NCBI GenBank assembly: GCA_019426215.1 | Contig: CM033401.1 | Span: forward strand, 22,573,134 to 22,637,133 | Origin: Buddleja alternifolia | Taxonomy: Eukaryota; Streptophyta; Magnoliopsida; Lamiales; Scrophulariaceae | DNA length: 64,000 nucleotides | Reading direction: 5' to 3' | In this document: one piece after another, positions 52,115 to 62,668 of the stretch | Numbering within the stretch: position 1 is the first letter of the stretch | Layout: each line of letters begins with the position of its first letter | The notes under the pieces: model-generated | What the model was told of the DNA's origin: nothing | Database searches by the model: none | What the model saw: the letters and a program-made list of their open reading frames with translations, nothing else | Made by a program: the position numbers and the translations under genes

Positions 52115-55100
52115 ATGGCACCCAAAGTTTCAAAATCTTCCAAGACAGCAACTAAACCAGTTACAGTTAACGCCGGATTTTTGGTTAACTGGGACTATCT
52201 TTTTGATAACCAGAACTTCCCTCTTCGAACGATTCTTCCACTCGTTCAAGAATCTGGTTTGAAAGACATGCTTACTACTACTTTCAACTACTTTGAAGAA
52301 GAATCTCTCCACTTTTTCTACAATGGTCAAATTTCTGAAGACGGAAATTCCATATCCTGCGTCTTCCCCTCTGCAAAAGAGACCTTTGTCCTCACTCCTT
52401 CTCTGGTTTTTTCATTACTTGTTCTGCCTAATACTGGCATTGAGGTAGAACGTGTAAATCTCGGCGATGCTACCAAAGTTTGGTACGTGATAAAGAAAGA
52501 AGATGTTCACAACGCCTACGAGCCCAACTTCTAGAAGAACGATATGAAAGGCGAATATGTCATCCTCGCTGACATATGTTCAAAGATTATTGAATGCAGA
52601 AAAGGGACGTTCGATAAAGTCACTAACATTCAATACAAGATGATGGTTGCCATCCTGACCAAGTTAAAAGTTAACTGGTCTCTTTACGTGTTCAATCGCT
52701 TTAAAGCAGCGATGGCTAAGTCTGTTAATCCCAAGCCTTACGGGATTTTGCTAAGTCGTATTCTCTGCTCTAGCGGATATACGCAAGTTTTTGGGAAAAA
52801 GATCCCAGCGACCAAGTTTTATGGCAAGAAAATGATAAGCGAGCTTCTTAACCCGTGGAAACCTGGCGGAGCAGCGGTTCCAAAAGATCAGCGTGTTGTT
52901 CACAGTGATGATGAAGATCAAGCGTCTTCTTCATCATCATCAGAAGAAGAAGTGGTGGTCAAGCGACCTAAGAGAAAGATCATTCTCAAAGTCGCTGAGC
53001 CATCCAAGCCCACAAAGAAGCAAAAGCCGGAACTGAAGAAGAAGAAGCCGGAACCCAAAAAGAAACAAAAGATCCCTTCTCCTTCTCCCTCGCTTAAGTC
53101 TCCTTCTCCTCCTCCAGCGTTTTTCTTTTCCGTTCCTGAGGAAGAAGAGACAGCAGTGGAAGAAGAAGTACCGCTTGCACGAAGGCGTACTCCTACTCCC
53201 ACTCCCACAGTATCTTCTAGCGCTCCCACAAATCCAGCGCTTAGAGAGTCAGCGAGTGCTTGCGTCTCTGACGCTGTTCCCGAAATCAGCTCAGATCCTC
53301 AAGCCGTTTCTCCATCTGAAAGGCTTCCCAATGTTCAGGAACCCGAAGAAGAAGTTCAGGAGCCTGAGGAACTTGTCCAAGAAACAGATCAAGCGACTAA
53401 GACAGTCGATGATAGTCCTCAGGGTAAGCGATGTAGTATTTTCTTTGTAAATTTCTACTCAGTAGGAATTTTTGCTTGCTTTTCTCAATCGCTTACATGT
53501 TTCAGCTCATGACGGAGCTCATGATGAACCAATCGATGAAGCCCCTCCACTCTCGGAGATTCCAGTTGAACTAGACGTGGACATGGCAACTGTTGTGAAT
53601 ATTGCTAAAGAAGCATCCCAAGTTCTTCCTGACGCTGAAAGCTCATCAGCGAGTGAAGCAACTTTAAATGCTGAGCGGTCGATAGAAGTGGCCCCATTCC
53701 AACAGAAGCTATTGCCCTTGTTCTACGCCAACCGGACCTCCTCCTCGTGTCATTGATTTCTTCCCGCGCGGATATCATCCAGACGTCGAATTTTATTATG
53801 CCGCCAGAGAACGTGACGCTCAAATGCTTGCCGAGTTGGAAATAAACTTTCAAACCACTCTCCATCGGCCCGATATGTCCAACACCAAGAAATTTGAGTT
53901 TTTCGAGCGTATTGCAGATCTAGGACTATATGACTTAGAGCGACTTCAATCTCGCTTTGAGTACATTCGTCGTCCAGTGTTCAATAGAGCTGACCTTGAT
54001 CAACAGCGATTCACTCTAACCGGTCGCTCGGACGAGTCCTTTTATCCTCTGCGCCCAAGCAAGATTGTTTTCAAGAACCCACACATGGGTGATTGGAACA
54101 AAAATCCTGATGAGGAAGATCTCAATAAGATAGGATATTCTTCTCTCCCCTCCGTTGTCAAGTCTCCCCAGAACGCTCTCTCTCCTAATCCACTCAAACT
54201 CTGGAAAGGCAAAGGCTCGCTTGTTGCGGAGGGCCCAAATCCGGTCAACTCGTGAATTGAAGATGAGGCTCGTGAATATCTTGCCAGATTATGGGCTGAA
54301 GACTATGATGATGAAACGGAACGCTTCGAGAAATTCTTAGCAGCTAGAAAAGAGCAAAACAAAGCGAACAAACTTGGAAAACGATGGATGATGGATACAG
54401 CCAAATGGGCTGAAGAGTTCGTTCTTCACTTCTACACCCTTGATGAACTCGTCAAATATCCATTCCTGTTTAATTTTGGAATAGAATACAGACGCCGAGG
54501 ATTTGCCACCTTTTTGCTTCAACAGCGTCAGATAATTGCCGGGAATGTTAGCACTTTGCCACGATACAGACAGCCAATCGAAAGCTACATTCGCCAGCAG
54601 CTCGCCTTATTCAGCCAGGGCGGACGCTACGTTTTGCATCCTCGTGCAGACTTTGTTCAACGAATCTTCCCTGACCTCAACGAAGACGCTTCGTCAAGTA
54701 AACAACCAGTTCTTCAAGGCCAGAATCAGATTCGTGTTGACACTTCAACAAAACACGCTGAGTTTGCTGAGTTCCACCGAGATATGAGAGCAGTGATAGA
54801 AAATGTCCAAGCGTTGGATACAAGTTTCAATCACTATTCAGGGTTAAACGATTTCCGAGGATATACTCTCCACCCTGTGCTCTTCAGTGAACAGAATATT
54901 CAAGTGGCCAAGATGATCTCGCTGATTAGGCCAGTGGACCAAGAAGCAGCTCAAGCCTTCATGTCGTTGATTTTGGACTTTTTCAACAAATATACATCAG
55001 GGATTGCTTTACCAGAAGGTGTGCAACTTGCACTAAGTACTGACGAGCGCGAAGACGCTATATTCTTTATCCCGCAATCTAGCCTGATCAGTCCCCGGCA

Positions 55101-56265
55101 TGTGATGGAAGCCCTTGGCCCCCTTTGGGTTATTGGCATTAGAGAACCTTCTCCTCCCTCAATCCAAATTCTGGAAGAAGATTCTGCTCCTACTGCGGAA
55201 GTCGCTCATCTTCCTGAGGCTTCCTTGCCAGATTCTTCTAGCGCCCCAGTAGTCGAGCCCCCAGTGATTGCTGATTCTACCTTGGATCACGCAATTGAAG
55301 AAGTGCACGCTGAAATTGCTCAAGCGTCTGTAAAACCTCTCCTAAGAGATAAAACCAAAGGCAAGGCTGCAGTTTCAAGTTCTTACGGACTTCTCCAATC
55401 CCCAGAGCGTCCTTCTTCGGATTCAGATTCAGACAGTGATTTAGAGGCCCGAGATTTCAGAAAGGTTGTACGGAACTCGCTTCACCACATCGAAGGTTCC
55501 TGCTCCAAGCTTTCTGAAGCCGCTGACAGACAGACTCGCTTAATGTCTGATACGCGAAGCCGTGACATTGCCAACGCTTCAAATTACAAGACCATTGCTA
55601 TCATGGAAAGCATGTCCCCTCTTATCGTTGAGCTCTCCTCTGAATTCAATCGTCACCTTGCTCAGAGCGCTTCGGCTGATGCGGACAGACACGCTTCATC
55701 CGATGCCATCGCTCAGAGTGTCGCCCAACAGATTGCTCTTCTAGTCGAAGAAGTTAGACTTTTGCGCCGCGATGTCGCTGATCTAAAATTGTCCCTTGAT
55801 GAAGTCAAGAAGGGGGAAAGTAAAGAAAAGACCAAAGCGATTTCCAAGACGGATAATAAACATTGGCGTTCGATGTTCGATGAACTGGTAAGCATTAAGA
55901 GAATGCTATCCAAGAAACGAAAACCAAGGTATTATCTCGGAAAATACGCTCTTCCCCAGTTGGACCCCGACTTCTTAGAGAGTATGGGATTTCATGCTTA
56001 TGCCGAACCGCTACAACGACCTGTAAATTGGAGACCGTCAAATGACCGTCAAAGAGATATATATTATGATCTGATTCGAGAACTTGGCATTCCACCAAGG
56101 GATTGGACGGAAAGGTTGTTAGAGCTAAATGAAAGCGCCAGACTCCGCAGGCATGACTATGATGAAGTCCAGCATACAACTATGATCGACATTGATCGAC
56201 TCTTAAAAGAACTAGCGTTAGAAGTTCTTCAAGGCGAAGAAAGAGCAAAGCGACAGAAGAAATAA
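52115..56265 (+). pseudogene. SIRE-outer third ORF, with putative intron and several breaks
   Basis: Starts MAPKVSKSSKTATK. The N-terminal domain (residues 15-240) corresponds to SIRE-inner (VILADICSKIIECRKGTFDK, KFYGKKMISELLNP). TAG at about 52532 interrupts it. A Lys/Glu-rich and Pro-rich region follows. At 53424-53505 there is a GT-AG segment whose removal joins the frames in phase 1. Then the second shared segment (VELDVDMATVVNIAKEAS), a frame change between about 53690 and 53740, and a TGA at 54253-54255. The last open part (to TAA-terminated 56265) includes a coiled coil near 55640-55830 (EEVRLLRRDVADLKLSLDEVKK) and a C-terminal ELGIPPRDWTERLLEL resembling IGISPEEWDKHFIAF in SIRE-inner. 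No transmembrane segment seen. Confidence 0.75.
53424..53505 (+). other. Putative 82-nt spliceosomal intron in SIRE-outer third ORF
   Basis: Donor CAGG|GTAAGC, a T-rich 3' half and acceptor ATGTTTCAG|CT. The upstream codon phase leaves one base (53423) and the downstream exon supplies two (53506-53507), so splicing gives a continuous frame leading into HDGAHDEPIDEAPP. Unspliced, translation runs 30 codons into the region and stops at 53512. SIRE-inner has no counterpart. Confidence 0.65.
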
Positions 56266-56498
56266 ATGTTTTTGCGTATTTTATTTCTTTCTTATTCTTT
56301 TCAGTATAAATCATGTATGCTTCATTTCAATATATATGAATGATTTATTGCTGAAACAACTTGTTGAAGCCAACCTAACTTTAACTAACATTACTAACCT
56401 TTCAAACGCTGACTTATATTCCTTTGGGCCTTTTCTTTTTTAACTCTTAAAAATTATAAAAGAGTTACAAGTCTTGACATCATCAAAAAGGGGGAAAT
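56266..56498 (+). other. SIRE-outer 3' untranslated region and polypurine tract
   Basis: No gene. The purine tract AAAAAGGGGGAAAT at 56485-56498 abuts the 3' LTR. Confidence 0.8.
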
Positions 56499-58006
56499 TG
56501 TTAGAAATTTCATGTTAGATGTTTTGATGATGACAAGATAGGATTCAATGTTAGACCCCAAATAAAATGTAAGTTTATGCTTTCATAGATCATTGTATAA
56601 AGCGTTTAAAGAGTTTGTAATTCTGTTTAGGCTTGTAATTTTTATCCTCATAGATTTTAGACTAAGTCTTAGCGACTGAATCAATAATAGAATTCTAGGT
56701 GAGTCTATTTGAGAAGAAGTTGAAGACCAGCGTCTGAAGTCAACCGAAGATGAAGATTCCTTCTTAGCGCCTGTCAAACGCTAAGAGACCGCAGTTCAGG
56801 ATTCATGAATCAAGCGTTCAAATACTCAAGCGACTTATAGAAGATTCACCTGAAATAAATCCTCAAGTCATAAAGGACTTAAATGCAATCATTCAACGGA
56901 CATTTATTTCCAACGGGAAATAAATTCAAATTGCATTAAATGCCTGATAAGAGCATTAAATGTGATAAGCTACTGTGACTTGTGGACAAGCCTCCTTTTG
57001 ACCAGACTGTCAGAACTTTCAGAGTTTTAGCTGCTCCCGTCCAATCGGTTCCAGCGAATTTTCAGGAATGTCAGATTTTAGGTACAATCACGCGCTACGT
57101 GAAAGGCACGCTCCTACATGTGTCCAACGGACAGATCCTTAGAAATTGCCTATAAATACCTTACTCCAAAAAATCAAAACATATAGAACAACATCAAGAA
57201 TATACGAGAAATTATTGCCAAAAATCCTACGTACATTCTTTCTGGAAAAAGCTTAGAAATTTCATAGACAAAACCTTTCAAGCTTTCTATCTACATTCCA
57301 GACAGTCACAAATATCTCAAATATCTTCCAAAGAAGAAATCCAAACTCCAACTGAGATATTCCAAGTTGTTTGATCTTCTTTAAAACAAACAAAACCCTA
57401 GTGATAATCCTCAACCTTTCATCTGAGTGAGAAAAGTTGTTGAAACCTTTCAGGCAGTATTTCTGAGTGAGAGAAGCTTGAAGAAGACGATCTTCATTGG
57501 TGCTGAAGTCTGTGTGATCAAGGAGCCCAAGATCATTTTCATCCATTACTATTTTGTAGAAGTTTCTGTGTGATCCTTTGATAATCATCATAGTAATTTC
57601 CTCCAAGTGAAAAAGGAGAAGAAGGACGTAGCTGGGATTACATCACCCAGTGAACCTTACAAATTATAGTGTCATTTATTTTATTGTCTTATATTATTCA
57701 CTTCATATTATTCTGAAAAAAGACAAGTAAAATTGCAAAGCGATTAATTCAACTAAAAGAACGCTAAACATTATTTCCGCTGTGCTAACCCTGATTAAGC
57801 GATCTAAGCGTTGCCCTACTTTGGTAAACTGCTGAAATCACTAAGTCTAAATTAACTATTCTGAAGCGTCTGACCCAAGCGCTCAGTTTTTCCAAGCGTT
57901 CAAATTTCTAAAGTGATACGAAAATTTTGTGAAGTCGAAAAAGACTTCAGGGTCTATTCAACCCCCCCTCCTTCTAGACCCTTTCGTATGCCACTTGGGA
58001 CCACCA
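56499..58006 (+). repeat. SIRE-outer 3' LTR, 1508 bp
   Basis: TGTTAGAAATTTC...GGGACCACCA, with TATAAATA at 57151-57158. About 20 differences by eye from the 5' LTR. Confidence 0.95.
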
Positions 58007-58011
58007 GAAAG

Positions 58012-59310
58012 TGTCAGTCAATCACTATGGGAATGGTAGTGGGAACTTATATTATAGACATCTCAGTTAGACTGATATGTTCGAACACGACTCGCATCGA
58101 TTTTGTCACGTGGGTTTTTCACTCACTGAAAGTCAATGACAAAACCAATAAGTTGTGATAGGTACGCGTGAACCTTAGACCTGAGCAATCAAGTTGAAGA
58201 TGTACTTGTGACATCAAGTCTGTCATTAGAGCAGTTAGATCTAATTCACTTGTTGGTGGGGTCGACCTCGAAGTGCGACTTGATGGGCAAGTAGTAGTCT
58301 TAACGGATTGGCAAAATGAGATTTATTCTCTCATAAGTGAATGAGCTAAATATCTTATGCAGTCATGAATGAATGAGGTCAAAAGTCTTTGGCCAAAGCA
58401 TGAAGAGATACTCATGTTAGATATGAAGGTATACTCATTGACCTCGATTCATTATGAACTAAGCATATGGTCAAGTTTTATGAGTTTGACTAAACCATGA
58501 CTCTCACTTGACTGGGATATATGAATAAAAGGTTTATACTCGTACGGTATTCACAGCGTAAAAGGTTTGAAATGATCCTATTCATTCGTTCTCAATTGGG
58601 ATTCGATGTGAGCCACGGGTCTGGCTAGGTGTTACTCACATTCTCTTGGATTCCTCCCAAATGCCTTTTGAGACGAATCTAAAGAGTTGCGCTTAAAGGA
58701 ATTGCAAAAGGAAAATCATAGAAATTGACTTGTGAGAATTATTGGTATTGGATATCGAAATTAATTAATTAATTAATCATTGGATGATCTTATTAATTAA
58801 TTAAGTTGACATGTTAATTAATTTCTTGGAGAAAATTAATTATAGAGTTAACAAGGATTTAATTAATTATTTGATTAATTTATTTATTGGATAAATAATA
58901 CTAATTAAATATATAATTAAACAAATTAAAATGCACTAAGCATAGGGCTTAGAAAAGCCCTAAGCATATGCCTAGGTTTTTAGGGTTATTTGTTTTTCAC
59001 TAGTAGGAAGTAAGCTTCAAGTCATAACTTTCTCTCCAAGTCAAAATAATCTTCCATCTCTCTCTATCTCTCCATACTAGCCGAGTTCAAGGAGGAAAAA
59101 GAAGAGGATTTTTGCTTTTGATTCCGGCGTGACAATTTAGAGACGGCGACTATTTTGCTGTTCAAAGAAGGATCGTGATTTCTGGTTCAGAAACTAAAAA
59201 TTCACGAGTAAGGTACATATTTCATAAACACAATTTGAATATGCGAAATCGAGATGAACCACGTGGGAGTTTTATTTTTCTGCTGCGTTTTCATGTCATA
59301 AATCCCGACA
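58012..59310 (+). repeat. Right segment of solo LTR D
   Basis: Continuation of 30093-30402. Contains CTTTGGCCAAAG at 58387-58398, a GACTCTCACTTGA block near 58498, AT-rich TTAATTAA runs at 58750-58925, and the end CCCGACA. Confidence 0.85.
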
Positions 59311-61015
59311 ATTCGTTCTATCTCTGTAGATACGAATTCCTAAAATGTATGTCGCTTCTCCCAAGTCTTTCAAAGAAAACATACTCCAAAGCCATTTCTT
59401 AACTATGGTGAGCATTCCTACGTCATTTCCTATAAGTAGAATGTCATCCACATATAGTACTAAGGACGAGAGTTTGCTCCCACTAGTCTTCTTGTGGACA
59501 CAGGGTTCATCTTCGTTCTTGATGAAGCCATATCCCTTTACTACTTCATCAAAACGAAGATTCCAGCTTCTAGATGCTTGCTTGAGACCGTATATGGACC
59601 TCTCAAGTTTACATACTTTATGGATATCAGTCTTGGATACAAACCCCTTTCGCTGTTCCATATAGATATTGTCCTCGAGGAATCCATTCAGGAAAGCCAT
59701 TTTGACATCCATATGCCATATCTTATTATCTAAGTATGCATCTATGGATAACGGTATTCGGATGGACTTTATCATGGCCACGGGTGAAAAGGTTTCTTGA
59801 TAGTCAATTCTGTCTCTTTGACTATACCCTTTCACTATGAGCCTGGCTTTAAAGGTGTCAACCTTGCCATCGCTACCTATCTTTCTTTTGTAGATCCACT
59901 TACATCATATAAGTTTGATAGCTTCAGGACGATCTACCAAAGTCCAGACTTGGTTCGATTGCATAGAGTCCATCTCTATTTCCATGGCTTCTCGCCATCT
60001 TAAAGCGTCCACATCCACCATCGCTTGATCATAGGTACAAAGATCATCTTCATGACCTTTTTGTACTACAATGTAAAGCTCGGGCTCCCTCTGTAGTAGA
60101 TACCCATACCTCTCAAGTTCATATGGTATTCTACCAGATCTACGTGGTGGTTGTGCTACTATTGGTTCAGGCCTTGGTTTTTAGACAGATGTCTCTGAGG
60201 GAGTTTCATTTTGTTCTTCTAGAACAATTTTCCTACCTTTGCCCCCTTCCAAGATGAACTCATTTTCAAGGAAGTGAGCTTGTAAGGCCACGATGATTCT
60301 CTGATCATCATGCAGGTAAAAGAAGAATCCCATGGAATCTTTAGGATAACCAATGAAACGTCCCATGAGGGATCTTATCTCCAATTTCTCCACTTTAGTT
60401 TTTTTGACATAAGCGGGACATCCCCAAATCTTAATGTGGTTAAGACTTGATTTCCTATTATTCCACATCTCATACGAAGTTTTATGAATGCATTTGGAGG
60501 AACATCTGTTCAATATAAAAGCAGCAGTATGGAGCGCATGTCCCCACAACGAAATGGGTAAATCAGTGTAACTAAGCATAGAACGAACTATGTCCAACAG
60601 TGTTCGGTTCCTTCGCTCAGCTACTCCATTTAGTTAAGGAGTTGCTGGTGGTGTTAGTTGTAACATTATTCCTTGTTGTTTAAGGAATTCATCAAAATCG
60701 GCACTCATATATTATCCTCCACGATCCGATCGTAGAGTTTTTATATTTTGCCCCAGTTTGATTTTCTACTAAGGCTTTGATCTCTTTGAACCTTTCAAAG
60801 GATTTAGACTTTTTCTTCATGAGATACACTAGATCATATCTTGAATGATCGTCTGTGAAAGTGGTGAAATAGTAGAAACCCCCACGAGCCATTTCTTCAA
60901 ATGGTCCACAAACGTCGGTATGCACTAACCCTAAGACTTGAGTAGCTCTTTCAAAAGTCCCGGTGAAGGGCGATCTAGCCATCTTACCTAAGAGACATGA
61001 TTCACATGTTGGATA
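59311..61015 (-). pseudogene. Copia C integrase, connection and reverse transcriptase segments
   Basis: Minus strand from 61015: integrase N-terminus with CESCLLGKM, VHTDVCGPFE and TFTDDHSRY (61015-60692); SDRGG and [11 protein letters not shown] with two nonsense codons between (near 60710 and 60636); SLWGHALHTAAFILNR and a connection domain (60597-60181); then, after a TGA near 59908, reverse transcriptase YSQRDRIDYQETFSPVA, HMDVKMAFLNG, SIYGLKQASRSW, catalytic LYVDDILL, and YILGIRIYRD ending at 59311. The frame continues at 30092 once LTR D is removed. Related to Tork/Angela-type copia. Nonfunctional. Confidence 0.85.
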
Positions 61016-62655
61016 TGTTAGGGTTAATGTCCTCAAATGCCACTAGAGGATTAGTAAATGTAAGGACATTATTAATTTGTAATTGTTTATCTTTCTATCA
61101 ATAAAATGGCAATTAATTGTTTACTTTCGAATTGGCATTTATTTATTGTAAATCAACTATAAGTTCTTGAACACAAGAGTAAACTATCTAAGGCACTAGA
61201 GGAGTTTGATACTTGTGTACTAAAATAGTCTGCAAGTCAATGATTACCAATTGGGCGTTGGAAATCATGAAGACTTGTATGATATGAATCTTTGACGAGA
61301 AAGGTGCCCATCAATCACTAGGAATTAGTGAATGATCCATATCATAGGTGCACTGATAGAGATAGTGGCACTCAGACATGACTCGTATCGATTCTGTCAC
61401 ATAGGTTTTCACTCTTTGACAATCAATGACAGAATTCATTAATTGTAATAGGTGTGTCTGAACGTTAGACTTGAGGAATCGAGTTGAAGATATGCTTGTG
61501 AAATTAGGTTCGTCATTAGAGTAGTTAGGTGCAATTCACCCTTTGGTGGGGTCAACCTCGAACTGCAACCTAATGGGCAAGTAGTAGTCTTAACTGATAT
61601 CCAAGATGGGATGAACAGAGAATTATCCTATGCATTTGTAAGTAAGCTAGAACCTAAAGTCTTTGGCCAAAGCATTAAATGATCTGAGCTTGTGATAAAT
61701 ATAGCATAGTATCAAGTAAGTGAGTTTGACTAAAAACCATGACTCTCACTTGATCGGGATAAAGAAACGAAGAGTTTATATTCACACGATATTTACAAAG
61801 GAAAGGTTAATAATGATCTAATCATTTCATCTTATTTGGGTTAAAATATGGACCACTTGACTGGCTAGGTGGGACTCATATTCAATGGAATCCTCTCATT
61901 GCCAAATATAGATGAACCTAAAGAGTCACGTTTCAAAAGGAAAATTTCATGGAAAATGAAATATTTCTTGTGGTAATATTTTAAGTATTGGATACTTAAA
62001 ATTAAATAAATAGAATTAATTATTCAAAGAAATAATTTAATTTATTTATAATTTAATTAATATAATATTTCTTGGAGAAATAGAATTAATTAAATATATA
62101 GCTATTATTTAATTGAATTAATTAATTGGATTAAGTTAATTAATTAAATATTAGATTACACTAAGCTCAAATTGATGCACCAAGTGGCACACCAGATCAT
62201 GGAGGGGGCGGCCATTAGGAGCATTAATGGGCTTGATTTTAGCCCAAGGTAATTACTTAAGTGATATAAATATCACATTAGTTATAAGCCTAGGTCATAA
62301 GTTGCATTACACAACACCACAAGAAAAAGAATTCCTCTCCCTTCTCTCTCTCTCTAGCCGTCGCCTATCAGCAAGAAAAGGAGGAAGATTTTGTTTCATC
62401 AACTATTTTTCGGTGACACAATTTAGAAGCAGAACAATTGGGCTGCTTGGATCAACATAGTTTCAGCCAATTTCGCGAAGAATTGAAGAATTCAAGATCG
62501 TAGGAATTTTCAACCACTTCTCTTCAATGGGTAATGTTAGTTTTACCCTGTCATACATACGTTTGATAAAATCCTGGGATTGATCCGGTTATGGGGAAAA
62601 ACCATAAAAAATTTAAATTCCGTTTTCCGCTGCGCTTGGTAATTTTTCCCCAATA
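61016..62655 (+). repeat. 5' LTR of copia E, about 1640 bp
   Basis: Starts TGTTAGGGTTAATG. The end reads CCCCAATA, apparently CCCCAACA with a C to T change. It shares with D and C the blocks CTTTGGCCAAAG (61661-61672), TCGTATCGATTCTGTCAC, GGCAAGTAGTAGTCTTAAC and GACTCTCACTTGATCGGG. Confidence 0.8.
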
Positions 62656-62656
62656 G

Positions 62657-62668
62657 TGGTATCAAAGC
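62657..62668 (+). other. Copia E primer-binding site
   Basis: TGGTATCAAAGC, one base different from the SIRE site TGGTATCAGAGC. Confidence 0.8.

Larger units (their letters stand above)
30398..58011 (+). mobile_element. SIRE-outer: Ty1/copia SIRE-type element (30403-58006), TSD GAAAG
   Basis: LTRs of 1505 and 1508 bp with a perfect 5-bp duplication GAAAG at 30398-30402 and 58007-58011. The iMet primer site, gag, pol, a third ORF and a polypurine tract occur in order. Its gag is split by SIRE-inner at 32810-46570. Without that insert it is about 13.8 kb. By eye the LTRs differ at about 20 sites, more than in SIRE-inner, in agreement with the nesting. Confidence 0.95.
30088..59315 (+). mobile_element. 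Solo LTR D of a long-LTR copia family (30093-30402 and 58012-59310), TSD ATTCG
   Basis: Starts TGTTAGTGTG at 30093 and ends CCCGACA at 59310, with ATTCG at 30088-30092 and 59311-59315. Excluding the SIRE insertion it is about 1.6 kb. Related to LTR E over its length; for example, the junction across the SIRE insertion matches E near 61290-61325. No internal region exists, so it arose by LTR-LTR recombination. Its removal restores continuity of copia C RT. Confidence 0.85.
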
